DNA from: Brevibacillus brevis NBRC 100599
GTDB taxonomy: Bacteria > Bacillota > Bacilli > Brevibacillales > Brevibacillaceae
DNA length: 64,000 bases
Direction of reading: 5' to 3'
Assembly (NCBI RefSeq): GCF_000010165.1
Contig: NC_012491.1
Span: 1,730,001 to 1,794,000 of the forward strand
The notes below the pieces were generated by a model. It was given only the letters and a program-made list of their open reading frames with translations, had not been told where the DNA came from and did not search any database. Positions 41,826 through 50,767 of the stretch are shown here, piece by piece. The position numbers and the translations under genes were made by a program. How positions within the stretch are numbered: position 1 is the stretch's first letter; each line of letters opens with the position of its first letter.

Positions 41826-41855
41826 TCAACGCTGAACAGACGGGAGGGATATGGA

Positions 41856-42698
41856 ATGAGTGTTTATACGAGTCGGAACAAAATGGGCAAGAAGTTGCTG
41901 ATTCATCTGCTGTTGATTGCAGGTGCTCTCGTGATGATTGCGCCATTCGTCTGGATGGTTCTCACCTCGCTCAAGTCACTAGGCGAATCAACACAGGTGC
42001 CTCCGGTCATTTTGCCGACCAAGTACCAGTGGGAGAATTACACCCATATTTTTGAGATGCTGCCCTTCTTGGACTTTTATTGGAATACCGTGATCACAAC
42101 TGTGGCGAAGGTAATCGGACAAGTATTCCTTTGCTCGCTTGCGGCGTACGCATTCGCGCGAATTGAATTTCCAGGGCGAAACGCCTTGTTCATCCTGTTC
42201 TTGACCGTTTTGATGGTGCCAGGCCAGGTGTTTCTGCTCCCGCAATTTATGATCATGAAGGAGCTTGGCTGGCTGAATACGTTGACAGCGCTGATTGTAC
42301 CGGGATTGTTCAGTGCATTCGGTACGTTTCTTCTGCGTCAGTTTTTCATGTCGCTGCCTAAAGAACTGGAAGAAGCGGCGAAGCTCGATGGCTGCAACCA
42401 TTTTCAGATTTACTGGAGAATTATGCTGCCGTTGTCGAAGCCCGGCTTGATCGCACTCGCTATTTTCGTAGCGTTGTGGTCTTGGAACGACCTGATGTGG
42501 CCGTTGATCGTCAATAGCACGCCTGATAAAATGCCGCTTTCCGCTGGCTTGGCGTATTTGACGGGCGAGCACACCAATTTGACGAACTACCCGATTTTGA
42601 TGGCGGGCTCCGTTCTTGCCATTTGGCCGATGATCATCGTCTTTATTTTCTTGCAGAAGCATTTTGTCGAGGGAATTACCCTAACTGGGTCCAAATAG
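41856..42698 (+). CDS. Sugar ABC transporter permease 2 (MalG type)
   Basis: A 280-residue membrane protein with six spans. APFVWMVLTSLKS is typical of MalG-type permeases, and the EAA loop is KELEEAAKLDGCNHFQIYWRIM. It ends in VEGITLTGSK, close to the family C-terminus (GLTAGAVKG-like), with a G-containing tail that contacts the ATPase. CGGGAGGG precedes the ATG. The oxidoreductase genes follow 28 bases later, giving a probable single operon. Confidence 0.93.
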   Translation: MSVYTSRNKMGKKLLIHLLLIAGALVMIAPFVWMVLTSLKSLGESTQVPPVILPTKYQWENYTHIFEMLPFLDFYWNTVITTVAKVIGQVFLCSLAAYAFARIEFPGRNALFILFLTVLMVPGQVFLLPQFMIMKELGWLNTLTALIVPGLFSAFGTFLLRQFFMSLPKELEEAAKLDGCNHFQIYWRIMLPLSKPGLIALAIFVALWSWNDLMWPLIVNSTPDKMPLSAGLAYLTGEHTNLTNYPILMAGSVLAIWPMIIVFIFLQKHFVEGITLTGSK

Positions 42699-42726
42699 AC
42701 TTTTTCCCAAAAGGAGTGAAACCATT

Positions 42727-43716
42727 ATGAATCATGTTCTGGTAATCGGAGCAGGAACCATGGGGACTGTTCACGCGAAATCGTATGCTGCCATGGAAAA
42801 CGTCAAGCTGGTCGGGATCGTCGATATCCGCAGCGAGAGAGGAAAAGAGCTGGCAGCCGAGACAAAAACAGAATGGTTTGGGAGCTATGAAGAGGCCATA
42901 GAAAAACTGGCGCAGGTAGATATCGTAGACGTGTGTTTGCCTACGTACCTTCATAAGACCTATGTGAAAAAGGCTGCAGATGCAGGCAAGCATGTCATTT
43001 GCGAAAAGCCGTTGGCCCGTGATAAGGAAGAAGCTCGTTTTATCGTTGATTATTGCCGGGAGAAAAACGTCAAGCTGTTCGTCGGACACGTCCTGCGCTT
43101 CTTCCCGGAGTACGAAAAGTCCCGTCAGCTGGTTAATGACGGTGCGATTGGCAACGTTGGTGTGGCACGGACGTTCCGTGGTGGTATCTTCCCGACAGCG
43201 TGGAATGACTGGTACGCCGACTACAAAAACAGTGGCAGCCTTGTTTTAGATATGATCATTCACGATTTTGACTTTTTGCGTTGGTGCTTCGGGGATGTGG
43301 AGCGTGTGTACGCGAAAGGCTTGCTTGGTCGAGGCTTTGCACGGATGGATTACGCGCTGGTCACGCTTCGCTTCAAGAACGGCATGATTGCACATGTGGA
43401 AGGCTCGTGGGCACATGAAGGCTTCGCGATGAAAATGGAGCTGGCAGGCAAGGAGGGTATCATTTCCTACGACAGCTCGAAGGAAAAACCGCTTGTAGCA
43501 GTTAATCGCTCGAAGCAAGCAGGCATGAGTGGAGTCGCAGTTCCGGAGAGCCCGTTGCGTGAAAACCCGTATTTCAGAGAACTGAAGCATTTCATCGAGT
43601 GCATCGACCGTGATCTGGAGCCACTCGTGACGGCAGAAGACGCCGTGAAAGCGGTAGAGATCGCTCGTGCCGCGCTTGTGTCAATCGAAACGGGCAAACC
43701 CGTAACTTTGGTGTAG
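42727..43716 (+). CDS. Gfo/Idh/MocA family oxidoreductase 1
   Basis: A 329-residue NAD(P)-dependent sugar dehydrogenase-type enzyme. The Rossmann motif is VIGAGTMGTVHAKSY, EKPLARDKEEA holds the conserved E-K-P lysine, and DMIIHDFDFLRW contains the catalytic-region His and Asp. Family members oxidise or reduce a hydroxyl on sugars or inositols. AAAAGGAG precedes the ATG. First of three consecutive paralogues, each with the same fold but different Rossmann loops, which suggests successive redox steps on one sugar. Confidence 0.93.
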   Translation: MNHVLVIGAGTMGTVHAKSYAAMENVKLVGIVDIRSERGKELAAETKTEWFGSYEEAIEKLAQVDIVDVCLPTYLHKTYVKKAADAGKHVICEKPLARDKEEARFIVDYCREKNVKLFVGHVLRFFPEYEKSRQLVNDGAIGNVGVARTFRGGIFPTAWNDWYADYKNSGSLVLDMIIHDFDFLRWCFGDVERVYAKGLLGRGFARMDYALVTLRFKNGMIAHVEGSWAHEGFAMKMELAGKEGIISYDSSKEKPLVAVNRSKQAGMSGVAVPESPLRENPYFRELKHFIECIDRDLEPLVTAEDAVKAVEIARAALVSIETGKPVTLV

Positions 43717-43729
43717 GAGGGGACTGGAC

Positions 43730-44704
43730 ATGAAACTCGGAATCATCAGTGTTGCACATATGCATGCATACAGTTACGCAAATGCGGTTGCGAAATTAGA
43801 TGGGGTTCAATTAGTCGGGGTAGCAGACGAGGATGACGTACGTGGAAAGGCGGCGGCTGAAAAGTTTGGCGTTCCGTTCTTCGCCGATTATCATGAGCTA
43901 CTCGCAACGGATATCGATGCGGTCATCGTCACCTCGGAAAACGCCAAGCACCAAGAGCATACGATAGCGGCAGCGAAGGCAGGCAAGCACATCCTGTGCG
44001 AAAAACCGCTGGCGACAACAGCAGAGGCTGCTCAAGAGATGATCGACTTTTGCCGTGAACAGGGCGTCATTTTGCAGACGGCATTCCCAGTGCGATTCCA
44101 TCCAGCTGTTGTTCGAGCAAAGCAATTGGTGGAGCAAGGCAAGGTCGGACGGATCATGGCAATCCGGGGTACGAACCGTGGACAAAATCCTGGTGGTTGG
44201 TTCGTCGATCCGGAAAAATCCGGCGGAGGTGCAGTGATCGATCACACGGTTCACGTTGTTGATTTGATGCGCTGGTTTATGAACGCTGAAGTGCGTGAGG
44301 TATATGCGGAGATAGACAGCAAGTTTTCCGATACGCCGATTGATGATTGCGGCATTTTGACCATGGAATTTGAGAATGGGGTATTTGCCACACTTGATTG
44401 CAGCTGGTCTCGCAACAAGTCCTTCCCGACATGGGGAGACGTGACAATGGAAATTATCGGGACAGAGGGCACAATTTCGCTCGACGCTTTTTCTCAAAAG
44501 CTGGATGTGTATTCGAATGAAAAAGGCTTGAAGTGGGTCAACTGGGGCGATGACATGGACAGTCAATTGGTCAAGGATTTCGTCACCAGCGTGCGAGAAA
44601 AGAAAGCGCCGTCGATTACGGGTGAAGACGGCTTGCGGGCTGTGGAAGTTGCACTCGCCGCTTATCGATCCGCTGAACAGAAGCAACCAGTCGTATTACG
44701 CTAG
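43730..44704 (+). CDS. Gfo/Idh/MocA family oxidoreductase 2 (atypical Rossmann loop)
   Basis: A 324-residue homologue. The expected GxGxxG is replaced by GIISVAHMHAYSYA, although the strand after it (VQLVGVADEDD) is normal. EKPLATTAEAA and VIDHTVHVVDLMRW are conserved. The atypical His-rich loop occurs in a subset of the family and may alter cofactor handling or bind a tightly held cofactor. TAGGAGGGG precedes the ATG, 13 bases after the previous stop. Substrate unknown. Confidence 0.92.
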   Translation: MKLGIISVAHMHAYSYANAVAKLDGVQLVGVADEDDVRGKAAAEKFGVPFFADYHELLATDIDAVIVTSENAKHQEHTIAAAKAGKHILCEKPLATTAEAAQEMIDFCREQGVILQTAFPVRFHPAVVRAKQLVEQGKVGRIMAIRGTNRGQNPGGWFVDPEKSGGGAVIDHTVHVVDLMRWFMNAEVREVYAEIDSKFSDTPIDDCGILTMEFENGVFATLDCSWSRNKSFPTWGDVTMEIIGTEGTISLDAFSQKLDVYSNEKGLKWVNWGDDMDSQLVKDFVTSVREKKAPSITGEDGLRAVEVALAAYRSAEQKQPVVLR

Positions 44705-44719
44705 GACGGTGAAAGACGC

Positions 44720-45694
44720 ATGAGTGTACGTGTAGGCATGATCGGCGTAGGTGGAATCGGGCAGCATCATTTGAAAGGCTTGTTGGCGGACGAAAGGGTA
44801 AAGGTTGTTGCAGTGTGCGACGTTAACCAAGAAGCGGCTGCTGAGACTGCTGAGCGCATTGGTGCGCATGGCTACACCTCTTGGCGGGAGCTAGTAGAGG
44901 TAGAAAAGCTGGATGCTTTGTTTGTGTGCGTCCCACCTTTTGCCCATGAAGAGATTGAGGAAACGGCGGCTGCGAAAGGGATTCATCTATTTGTGGAAAA
45001 GCCAATTGGGCTGGACATACAGAAAGTAAATGAAAAGCAAGCAGCGATTGAAAGGGAAGGGATTATCACCGCGACTGGCTATTGCCTGCGTTATCTCGAT
45101 ATCGTGCAGGAAGCGAAAGCGTACTTGGAAGGCAAGTCGATTGCACTCGTCCGCGGTCATTATTTGACCAAGTTCGTCACGACACCTTGGTGGAGGGAAA
45201 TGGGCAAGTCGGGTGGACAGCTTGTCGAGCAGGCGACACATACGCTGGACATGATGCGGTATTTGGCTGGAGATATCGAGAAGGTCTATGCGCAGATGGC
45301 CTTGCTCGTCTCGCGTGACATTCCAAACATCGATATTCCAGACGTGACTTCCATTAGTATGGTGTTTCAGTCTGGGGCGCTAGGACATCTGGATACGTGC
45401 TTCATTCAGCCGGATCACCGTACGAATGTAGAAATCTTGGGCAAAGATTTCCGCGTCATGATTGACGGGAAGCAATTATCGATCATCGATGAGCAGGGAG
45501 CGCGTACGAAAGAGAGTACAGTGGATATGTACGTGGAGCAAGATCGGGCGTTTATCACAGCAATTGTTACAGGGGATCGCAGCTTGATTCTGTCGCCGTA
45601 TGAATCAGCGAGAAAGACGCTGGAAGTAACATTGGCAGCGAATCAATCGGCACAAGAAGGAAAGCCGGTCACCATTTTGAGAAAAGGGGAGTGA
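44720..45694 (+). CDS. Gfo/Idh/MocA family oxidoreductase 3
   Basis: A 324-residue homologue with a standard Rossmann loop GMIGVGGIGQHHLKG, EKPIGLDIQKV and the region GGQLVEQATHTLDMMRY, in which Gln-x3-His replaces the Asp-x3-His of its neighbours. AGGACGGTGAAAG precedes the ATG. Its stop codon lies within the ribosome-site region of the next gene, so translation is probably coupled. The exact reaction is unknown; a sugar 3-dehydrogenase or keto-sugar reductase is plausible. Confidence 0.92.
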   Translation: MSVRVGMIGVGGIGQHHLKGLLADERVKVVAVCDVNQEAAAETAERIGAHGYTSWRELVEVEKLDALFVCVPPFAHEEIEETAAAKGIHLFVEKPIGLDIQKVNEKQAAIEREGIITATGYCLRYLDIVQEAKAYLEGKSIALVRGHYLTKFVTTPWWREMGKSGGQLVEQATHTLDMMRYLAGDIEKVYAQMALLVSRDIPNIDIPDVTSISMVFQSGALGHLDTCFIQPDHRTNVEILGKDFRVMIDGKQLSIIDEQGARTKESTVDMYVEQDRAFITAIVTGDRSLILSPYESARKTLEVTLAANQSAQEGKPVTILRKGE

Positions 45695-45699
45695 GGCGC

Positions 45700-46524
45700 A
45701 TGGCTTTTCAAAAGGGGATCAATGCTTGGTGCTTCCCAAAGGAAACGAGCGTGCAAGAAATGTTTCGCCAGGCGAAAGCGCACGGCTATCAAGGGGTAGA
45801 ACTGAATTTGGACGAGGGAGATGCTCCCTTTTATCTAGGGATGACAGAGCAGGAATTAAAGGGGCTGGCAGACGAGGCTCGCGAGCTCGGTTTGGAGCTG
45901 CCAAGCGTCTCTACTGCTCTTTTATGGAAATATCCGTTGACACACAATGAGGAAGCGACCCGCGAGCAAGGCATTCATGTTGTCGAGAAAATGATAGGGG
46001 CGGCAAGCATTTTTGGCTCGCGAACCGTCCTCGTCGTTCCAGGTCTCGTAACAGCTGAGGTGTCGTATGATACGGCCTATGAACGGGCACGTGAAGCATT
46101 GCAGCGCTTGGCGAAAAAGGCGGAGCAGCATCAGGTATACATCGGAGTCGAAAACGTGTGGAACAAGTTTTTGCTTAGTCCACTGGAGATGGCCCGCTTG
46201 ATCGATGAAGTAGATAGTCCGTGGGTAGGCGCTTATTTTGATGTAGGCAACGTGTTGCAATTCGGTTTTCCTGAGCAATGGATTCGCATTTTGGGCAAGA
46301 GAATTCAGGCTATTCACGTCAAAGATTTCAAGACAACGACAGGCAACATCACAGGTTTCGTGCCGCTGCTCGCTGGCGATATTCCATGGAACCGCGTGAT
46401 GGAAGCGTTGCGTGAGATCGGGTACGACGGCTACATCATCCCGGAAATCTCACCTTATAGCCAGTTGCCTGAGCAAATGATCGCGCATACGTCCCATTCG
46501 TTGGACGCCATTTTTCAATCGTGA
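45700..46524 (+). CDS. Sugar phosphate isomerase/epimerase family TIM barrel
   Basis: A 274-residue xylose-isomerase-like (AP endonuclease 2) barrel. GVELNLDEG near the N-terminus, VENVWNKFLLSPLEM in the middle and GAYFDVGNVLQFG with HVKDF near the C-terminus give the usual Glu, Asp, His metal ligands; IIPEISPY carries the last Glu. Members isomerise or epimerise sugars, and some act on 3-keto-sugars. The ATG at 45700 has GGGGAG 9 bases upstream; a GTG at 45691 overlaps the previous gene. Confidence 0.9.
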   Translation: MAFQKGINAWCFPKETSVQEMFRQAKAHGYQGVELNLDEGDAPFYLGMTEQELKGLADEARELGLELPSVSTALLWKYPLTHNEEATREQGIHVVEKMIGAASIFGSRTVLVVPGLVTAEVSYDTAYERAREALQRLAKKAEQHQVYIGVENVWNKFLLSPLEMARLIDEVDSPWVGAYFDVGNVLQFGFPEQWIRILGKRIQAIHVKDFKTTTGNITGFVPLLAGDIPWNRVMEALREIGYDGYIIPEISPYSQLPEQMIAHTSHSLDAIFQS

Positions 46525-47538
46525 ATGGACAGCAAGGATGTGAAGCGGAAGATGAATCAAGACAAACCATATGCCATCGGGATTGATCTGGGAGGCACGA
46601 AGATCATCGCCGCGATCGTCGACGAGCATGGTAATATCCTCAGGCAGGCGAACGCAGCGACCCAAACAGAAGAGGCAGCGCAGGCAGTCATCGGACGTAT
46701 CGGTGATTTGGTGCAGACGGTCCTAGACGAGAGCGGCATCAATCTCTCTCGCATTCGCGGGATCGGGATTGCAACCGCGGGAATTATTGATACGCAGCGC
46801 CAAATGGTCATTTTTGCGAGCAATCTAAACTGGAGCGATGTCCCGATCGGCGCGATCCTTCAGGAGCGGTTTGGTGTAGCCGTGCAATTGATCAATGATG
46901 CCAATGCAGCAGCGGTAGCAGAATGGGCGTTTGGAAGTGCACGAGGCACGAAAGACTTGATTTATGTAACGGTCAGTACGGGTGTTGGTGCTGGGATTAT
47001 TAGTGGAGGGCGGCTGATTACAGGCGTTGGCGATAGTGCCGGGGAGTTCGGGCATATTTCGCTTGATCCAGAAGGACCGCTGTGCGTGTGCGGGAATAGA
47101 GGATGTCTGGAAAATTACACGTCTGGGCTGGCTTTGGCAAGCAGGGCTAGGGAACAGCTTCTACAGGGTGCTACAAGCTCGTTACTCGTTGAAAATGGGA
47201 ATGACCTTAGCAGGATAACGGCTAAAGAGGTCGGAGAGGCAGCGGTTCGCGGAGATTTGCTTAGCATGACCTTGATGAAGGAAGCAGGTTATTATCTCGG
47301 GGTCGGGCTGACTAATCTGATCCATCTGTTCAATCCACAGGTGATCGTCATGGGTGGCGGTGTGATGAAGAACGGGCAGCTGCTGCTTGCGGAAGCGAAG
47401 AACGTCATTCGCGAGCGCTCTATCTCTCGGATGGCAAACCAAGCGAGCATCCAGTTGACGACAATTGGAGCAGAAGCAGGCGTGCTCGGTGCAGCAGGTA
47501 TGTATTATCCATCCGAGCGTGAAATGGTTGAGGTATAA
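46525..47538 (+). CDS. ROK family sugar kinase (glucokinase-like)
   Basis: A 337-residue kinase. AIGIDLGGTKI is the phosphate-binding motif and GHISLDPEGPLCVCGNRGCL the zinc-binding ROK signature with HxC2-type ligands; INDANAAAVAEW holds the catalytic Asp. It should phosphorylate glucose or a related hexose from the pathway. There is no helix-turn-helix, unlike the regulator at 38156. The start is uncertain: ATG at 46525 directly follows the previous stop, while ATG at 46552 is nearer to the usual N-terminus. A terminator ends the operon. Confidence 0.92.
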   Translation: MDSKDVKRKMNQDKPYAIGIDLGGTKIIAAIVDEHGNILRQANAATQTEEAAQAVIGRIGDLVQTVLDESGINLSRIRGIGIATAGIIDTQRQMVIFASNLNWSDVPIGAILQERFGVAVQLINDANAAAVAEWAFGSARGTKDLIYVTVSTGVGAGIISGGRLITGVGDSAGEFGHISLDPEGPLCVCGNRGCLENYTSGLALASRAREQLLQGATSSLLVENGNDLSRITAKEVGEAAVRGDLLSMTLMKEAGYYLGVGLTNLIHLFNPQVIVMGGGVMKNGQLLLAEAKNVIRERSISRMANQASIQLTTIGAEAGVLGAAGMYYPSEREMVEV

Positions 47539-47557
47539 CGGAATGAAAGTGCGAGAG

Positions 47558-47585
47558 GCCGATGTTTGGGAGACATCGGCTTTTT
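47558..47585 (+). terminator. Terminator of the sugar operon
   Basis: GCCGATGT and ACATCGGC form a perfect stem with a 7-base loop, followed by TTTTT. Confidence 0.93.
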
Positions 47586-47701
47586 CCTGTTCCCTGTATA
47601 GTGCAAGTCATAGGAGCCTAGACCTAGATTCTATCTATTGGTAAAATATTAATTGGAAAAATCTTCACATAGCATGATAGAGAGACAGACGGAGGGGTAC
47701 C

Positions 47702-48523
47702 ATGGCAGAGGCCAAAACAGCAAAAGCAGCGAAGAAGCCCGGATTTTTCAAAGAACTCCTTACTTTTTTATTGGTAATTGCCATCATCCTCGGAATTGCT
47801 AGCGGTGCTATTTTCTATTTATCTGGGAAAAACCTTGAGGATCTGCTAGGACCGAGACCCGTAGCGAAAAAGGAAACGAATCAGACTGCACCTGTAAATC
47901 CGGTGTCTACAGGTCAGGAAGCGGGCACAAATCAGCAGTCAAATGCTGTACCTGTTTCATCGGAGGAAAATGGTGCAACAGACGCGGCGACGCCAACGGC
48001 TTATCCTGTAGAAACGCAAGGACAACAAAGTAATGTAGATGTAGGAGAACAGGTAGCACGAACAGCACTTCCTACTCAAAAGGGAGCACTCAAGGGTACG
48101 ATTACGTGGCAGTATAACGATTTTGTTGGGACGAAGCCGGATGTGAATGCGAAGATTCTGCTCATTCGTACAGATTTTGATAAAAATACGATTACCGACG
48201 TAGAAGAGGGGGTATTTGCAATAGGTTTGGCTCCAAAAAACTCGGGTTTATTCGCGGGAAAAGCAAATGGGTATGGAAACTACGAGATTGGTAACTTGCC
48301 GGTTGGAGAATACCATATCACGATCGTATCCGCACAAACTAATCGCAACATTATGCTGCCTGTGGATGAATATCCTATAACGAAATTGAAACCATACATA
48401 CAAAAATGGGATGCATTTTTATCGATGAGTCTATTGGATAAGAAATATCACGTCGCTACCATTACCATCGAAGAAGGTCAAACACTCGATTTTAGTCACG
48501 ATTTTGGGAATACGTACTTTTAA
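47702..48523 (+). CDS. Membrane-anchored protein with a beta-sandwich domain
   Basis: A 273-residue protein. A Lys-rich N-terminus is followed by one membrane span (ELLTFLLVIAIILGIASGAI), a Gln/Thr/Pro-rich linker of about 75 residues, and a globular domain with GNYEIGNLPVGEYHITIVSA, the pattern of carboxypeptidase-regulatory-like Ig folds. The domain should face outside the cell. GGAGGGG precedes the ATG. No catalytic residues evident; binding role inferred. Single-gene unit, or paired with the next gene. Confidence 0.72.
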   Translation: MAEAKTAKAAKKPGFFKELLTFLLVIAIILGIASGAIFYLSGKNLEDLLGPRPVAKKETNQTAPVNPVSTGQEAGTNQQSNAVPVSSEENGATDAATPTAYPVETQGQQSNVDVGEQVARTALPTQKGALKGTITWQYNDFVGTKPDVNAKILLIRTDFDKNTITDVEEGVFAIGLAPKNSGLFAGKANGYGNYEIGNLPVGEYHITIVSAQTNRNIMLPVDEYPITKLKPYIQKWDAFLSMSLLDKKYHVATITIEEGQTLDFSHDFGNTYF

Positions 48524-48648
48524 TGAGTGTTTTGGCCTTTAGACTCATAGGGTTTTCCAGCGCGATTCATGTATCATATTACTATGGCACGTTTTGGCAG
48601 GAAAAACAGGTCAAACGTAATAGAATTTGTGGGTAAAGGGGTCGCAGC

Positions 48649-49701
48649 ATGAAGGGGAAAAACAAAAGCATCATGATCGTCATGGCTCTGGTCATCGTCG
48701 CACTGCTGGGTTACGCAGGCTATCGTTTCCTTGGTCCTGTGACACTGGCGGAAGGGTATTTGTATGAAGACGATACACGCATGTTATACACGAGTGTCAC
48801 AGTGAATAACGAGAAAGTAAACGTTGAATTGACGGACTCCATCGTCGAAACGGAAGACAGCATCCCGGTTCTGAAAACCGAGTCGATCTTGCTAGAGGGG
48901 ACGATAGATGGGAAGCAGCTGACCCTCAAAAATCCGGCGACTGGTCAGGATATCATCGGTACAGTGCAGGGGGACGAGCTTCAATTTGACGGGCTGCTGA
49001 TGGAAGGAAATAAGGGACAGACGAGTCTTGTTGCCACAAACAAAAGCGCGTACGAAAGCAAATTGACGACATTAACTAAGCGCATCAACGAGGAAGCAGA
49101 GGTAAAAAAGAAAGCAGCAGCAGAACAACAAGCTAAAGAAAAAGCGCGTGTGGACTTCGCCAAAAAAGTAGAAAAGACAGGAAAGCTAGAGGCTGATCTG
49201 ATTGAAACGGCAAAGTATTTGGACGAGCTGCAATTTACGGATGAGGCGCAGTTTTCAAACGATCAAATAGCGGAGTTGCAAAGACTGTTGGAAGAGATAC
49301 GTACCTATTCGACGCAGCCAGGCTTGAGCAAGATGGAATTCGAGGTCATGCAAGGAACGCTGGGCAGTATGAAGGTGTTGGTCGATGGGATGAACACGAT
49401 GGATGGCTCGATCCAGGATAAAAACAAAAACATGCAGGAAATGATCGCCATCATGGAGACCGACATGAAGGACCTCCAAACGATTTGGGCGGAAATCAAA
49501 GCGAGCGTGCCGGATGCCGAGAAACGGGAAAAAGCAGTCCACGCGGCTATCAAGACGGCGACTGATTCAATCGCGCAAGCGAAGCAGCGCCAAGGCTCGG
49601 TAGACAAAAGCGGACAAGCAAAAGTGAAAGAAACCGCGAACGGTCTGTATCAACAAGCGGTGAATGTAGTGAATCAGACAAAAGCAAAGTATGGTTTTTA
49701 G
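48649..49701 (+). CDS. Membrane-anchored coiled-coil protein
   Basis: A 350-residue protein. One N-terminal span (IMIVMALVIVALLGYAGYRF), a beta-rich segment of about 90 residues with alternating TLKNPATGQDI-type strands, then a long helical region (about residues 130-345) rich in K, E, A and Q that should form coiled coils. No enzymatic motif was recognised. AAAGGGGTCGCAGC lies before the ATG. A terminator follows, so this and the preceding gene may be separate units of related architecture. Confidence 0.7.
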   Translation: MKGKNKSIMIVMALVIVALLGYAGYRFLGPVTLAEGYLYEDDTRMLYTSVTVNNEKVNVELTDSIVETEDSIPVLKTESILLEGTIDGKQLTLKNPATGQDIIGTVQGDELQFDGLLMEGNKGQTSLVATNKSAYESKLTTLTKRINEEAEVKKKAAAEQQAKEKARVDFAKKVEKTGKLEADLIETAKYLDELQFTDEAQFSNDQIAELQRLLEEIRTYSTQPGLSKMEFEVMQGTLGSMKVLVDGMNTMDGSIQDKNKNMQEMIAIMETDMKDLQTIWAEIKASVPDAEKREKAVHAAIKTATDSIAQAKQRQGSVDKSGQAKVKETANGLYQQAVNVVNQTKAKYGF

Positions 49702-49709
49702 ACAGGAAC

Positions 49710-49735
49710 AAGGCTCTCCTTCGAGAGCTTTTTCT
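49710..49735 (+). terminator. Terminator
   Basis: AAGGCTCTC and GAGAGCTTTTT pair around CTTC. Confidence 0.88.
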
Positions 49736-49837
49736 CATTTAAGCACCCTTATCGTTTTCAGGTCGGAAAAATTGTATTATTCTTATAGTATTACTAAGAG
49801 ATAATGACATGAAGGCATATTTTCCAGGAGGAGTACG

Positions 49838-50752
49838 ATGAGCGTCTACCAGAACATTACCGAATTGATTGGAAACACGCCGATTGTTCGACTGAGGCGC
49901 ATGGTTCCTGAAGGAGCAGCAGAAGTTTTTGTGAAGCTGGAGAAATTCAATCCGTCAGGGAGTGTGAAGGACCGCGCTGCCTATAATCTGATTTTGACGG
50001 CTGAGCAAGCAGGACTGATTCAACCGGGGGATACGATCATAGAGCCAACGAGCGGCAATACCGGAATCGGCTTGGCGATGAATGCCGCAGCAAAAGGCTA
50101 TCGTGCAATTTTGGTCATGCCTGATAATATGTCGAAGGAACGGATCAATATATTGAAAGCGTATGGGGCAGAGGTTGTCTTGACTCCGAGCGAGCTAAGG
50201 ATGCCGGGGGCTATTGCCAAAGCGCAAGAGCTGCAAAAAGAGATTCCGCGCAGCTTTATTCCCCAGCAATTCGAAAATCAGGCAAACCCTGACATTCATC
50301 GAGCGACGACAGCTAAGGAAATTTTTGCGCAAATGAATGGTCGACTGGATGCTTTTGTCGCCACAGCTGGGACGGGAGGAACGATTACTGGAACAGGAGA
50401 AGCGTTGCGCGAAAAGCTCCCGGAGCTGTATATTGCTGTCGTCGAACCAAAAGGCTCCCCGGTTCTGTCTGGCGGAAAGCCTGGTCCACATAAACTGGTG
50501 GGCACAAGCCCCGGTTTTGTTCCACAAATCCTCAATACAAGCATTTATAATGAAATCATTCAAATCGCAGACGAAGACGCCCTACAAAGCATGAGGCAGC
50601 TTGCAGCGTTGGAAGGGATTCTCGTCGGCCCTTCATCGGGTGCTTCGGTCTTTGCTGCCATCACGATTGCCAAAAGGCTCGGAGTGGGGAAGCGAGTCGT
50701 TTGCATTGCGCCTGACACGGGGGAGCGGTATTTGAGTATGAATCTTTTCTAA
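49838..50752 (+). CDS. Cysteine synthase (O-acetylserine sulfhydrylase family)
   Basis: A 304-residue PLP enzyme that makes cysteine from O-acetylserine and sulfide. NPSGSVKDRAAYN holds the PLP lysine, EPTSGNTGIGLAMNAA the substrate loop, and AGTGGTITGTGE the phosphate-binding loop. Length and motifs fit CysK/CysM. The next gene, a FAD monooxygenase, starts 15 bases after its stop, and no terminator is between, so the two are co-transcribed. An alternative role in a related beta-replacement reaction is possible, since the partner gene is unusual for simple cysteine synthesis. Confidence 0.93.
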   Translation: MSVYQNITELIGNTPIVRLRRMVPEGAAEVFVKLEKFNPSGSVKDRAAYNLILTAEQAGLIQPGDTIIEPTSGNTGIGLAMNAAAKGYRAILVMPDNMSKERINILKAYGAEVVLTPSELRMPGAIAKAQELQKEIPRSFIPQQFENQANPDIHRATTAKEIFAQMNGRLDAFVATAGTGGTITGTGEALREKLPELYIAVVEPKGSPVLSGGKPGPHKLVGTSPGFVPQILNTSIYNEIIQIADEDALQSMRQLAALEGILVGPSSGASVFAAITIAKRLGVGKRVVCIAPDTGERYLSMNLF

Positions 50753-50767
50753 TGAGGAGAAAGAGCG

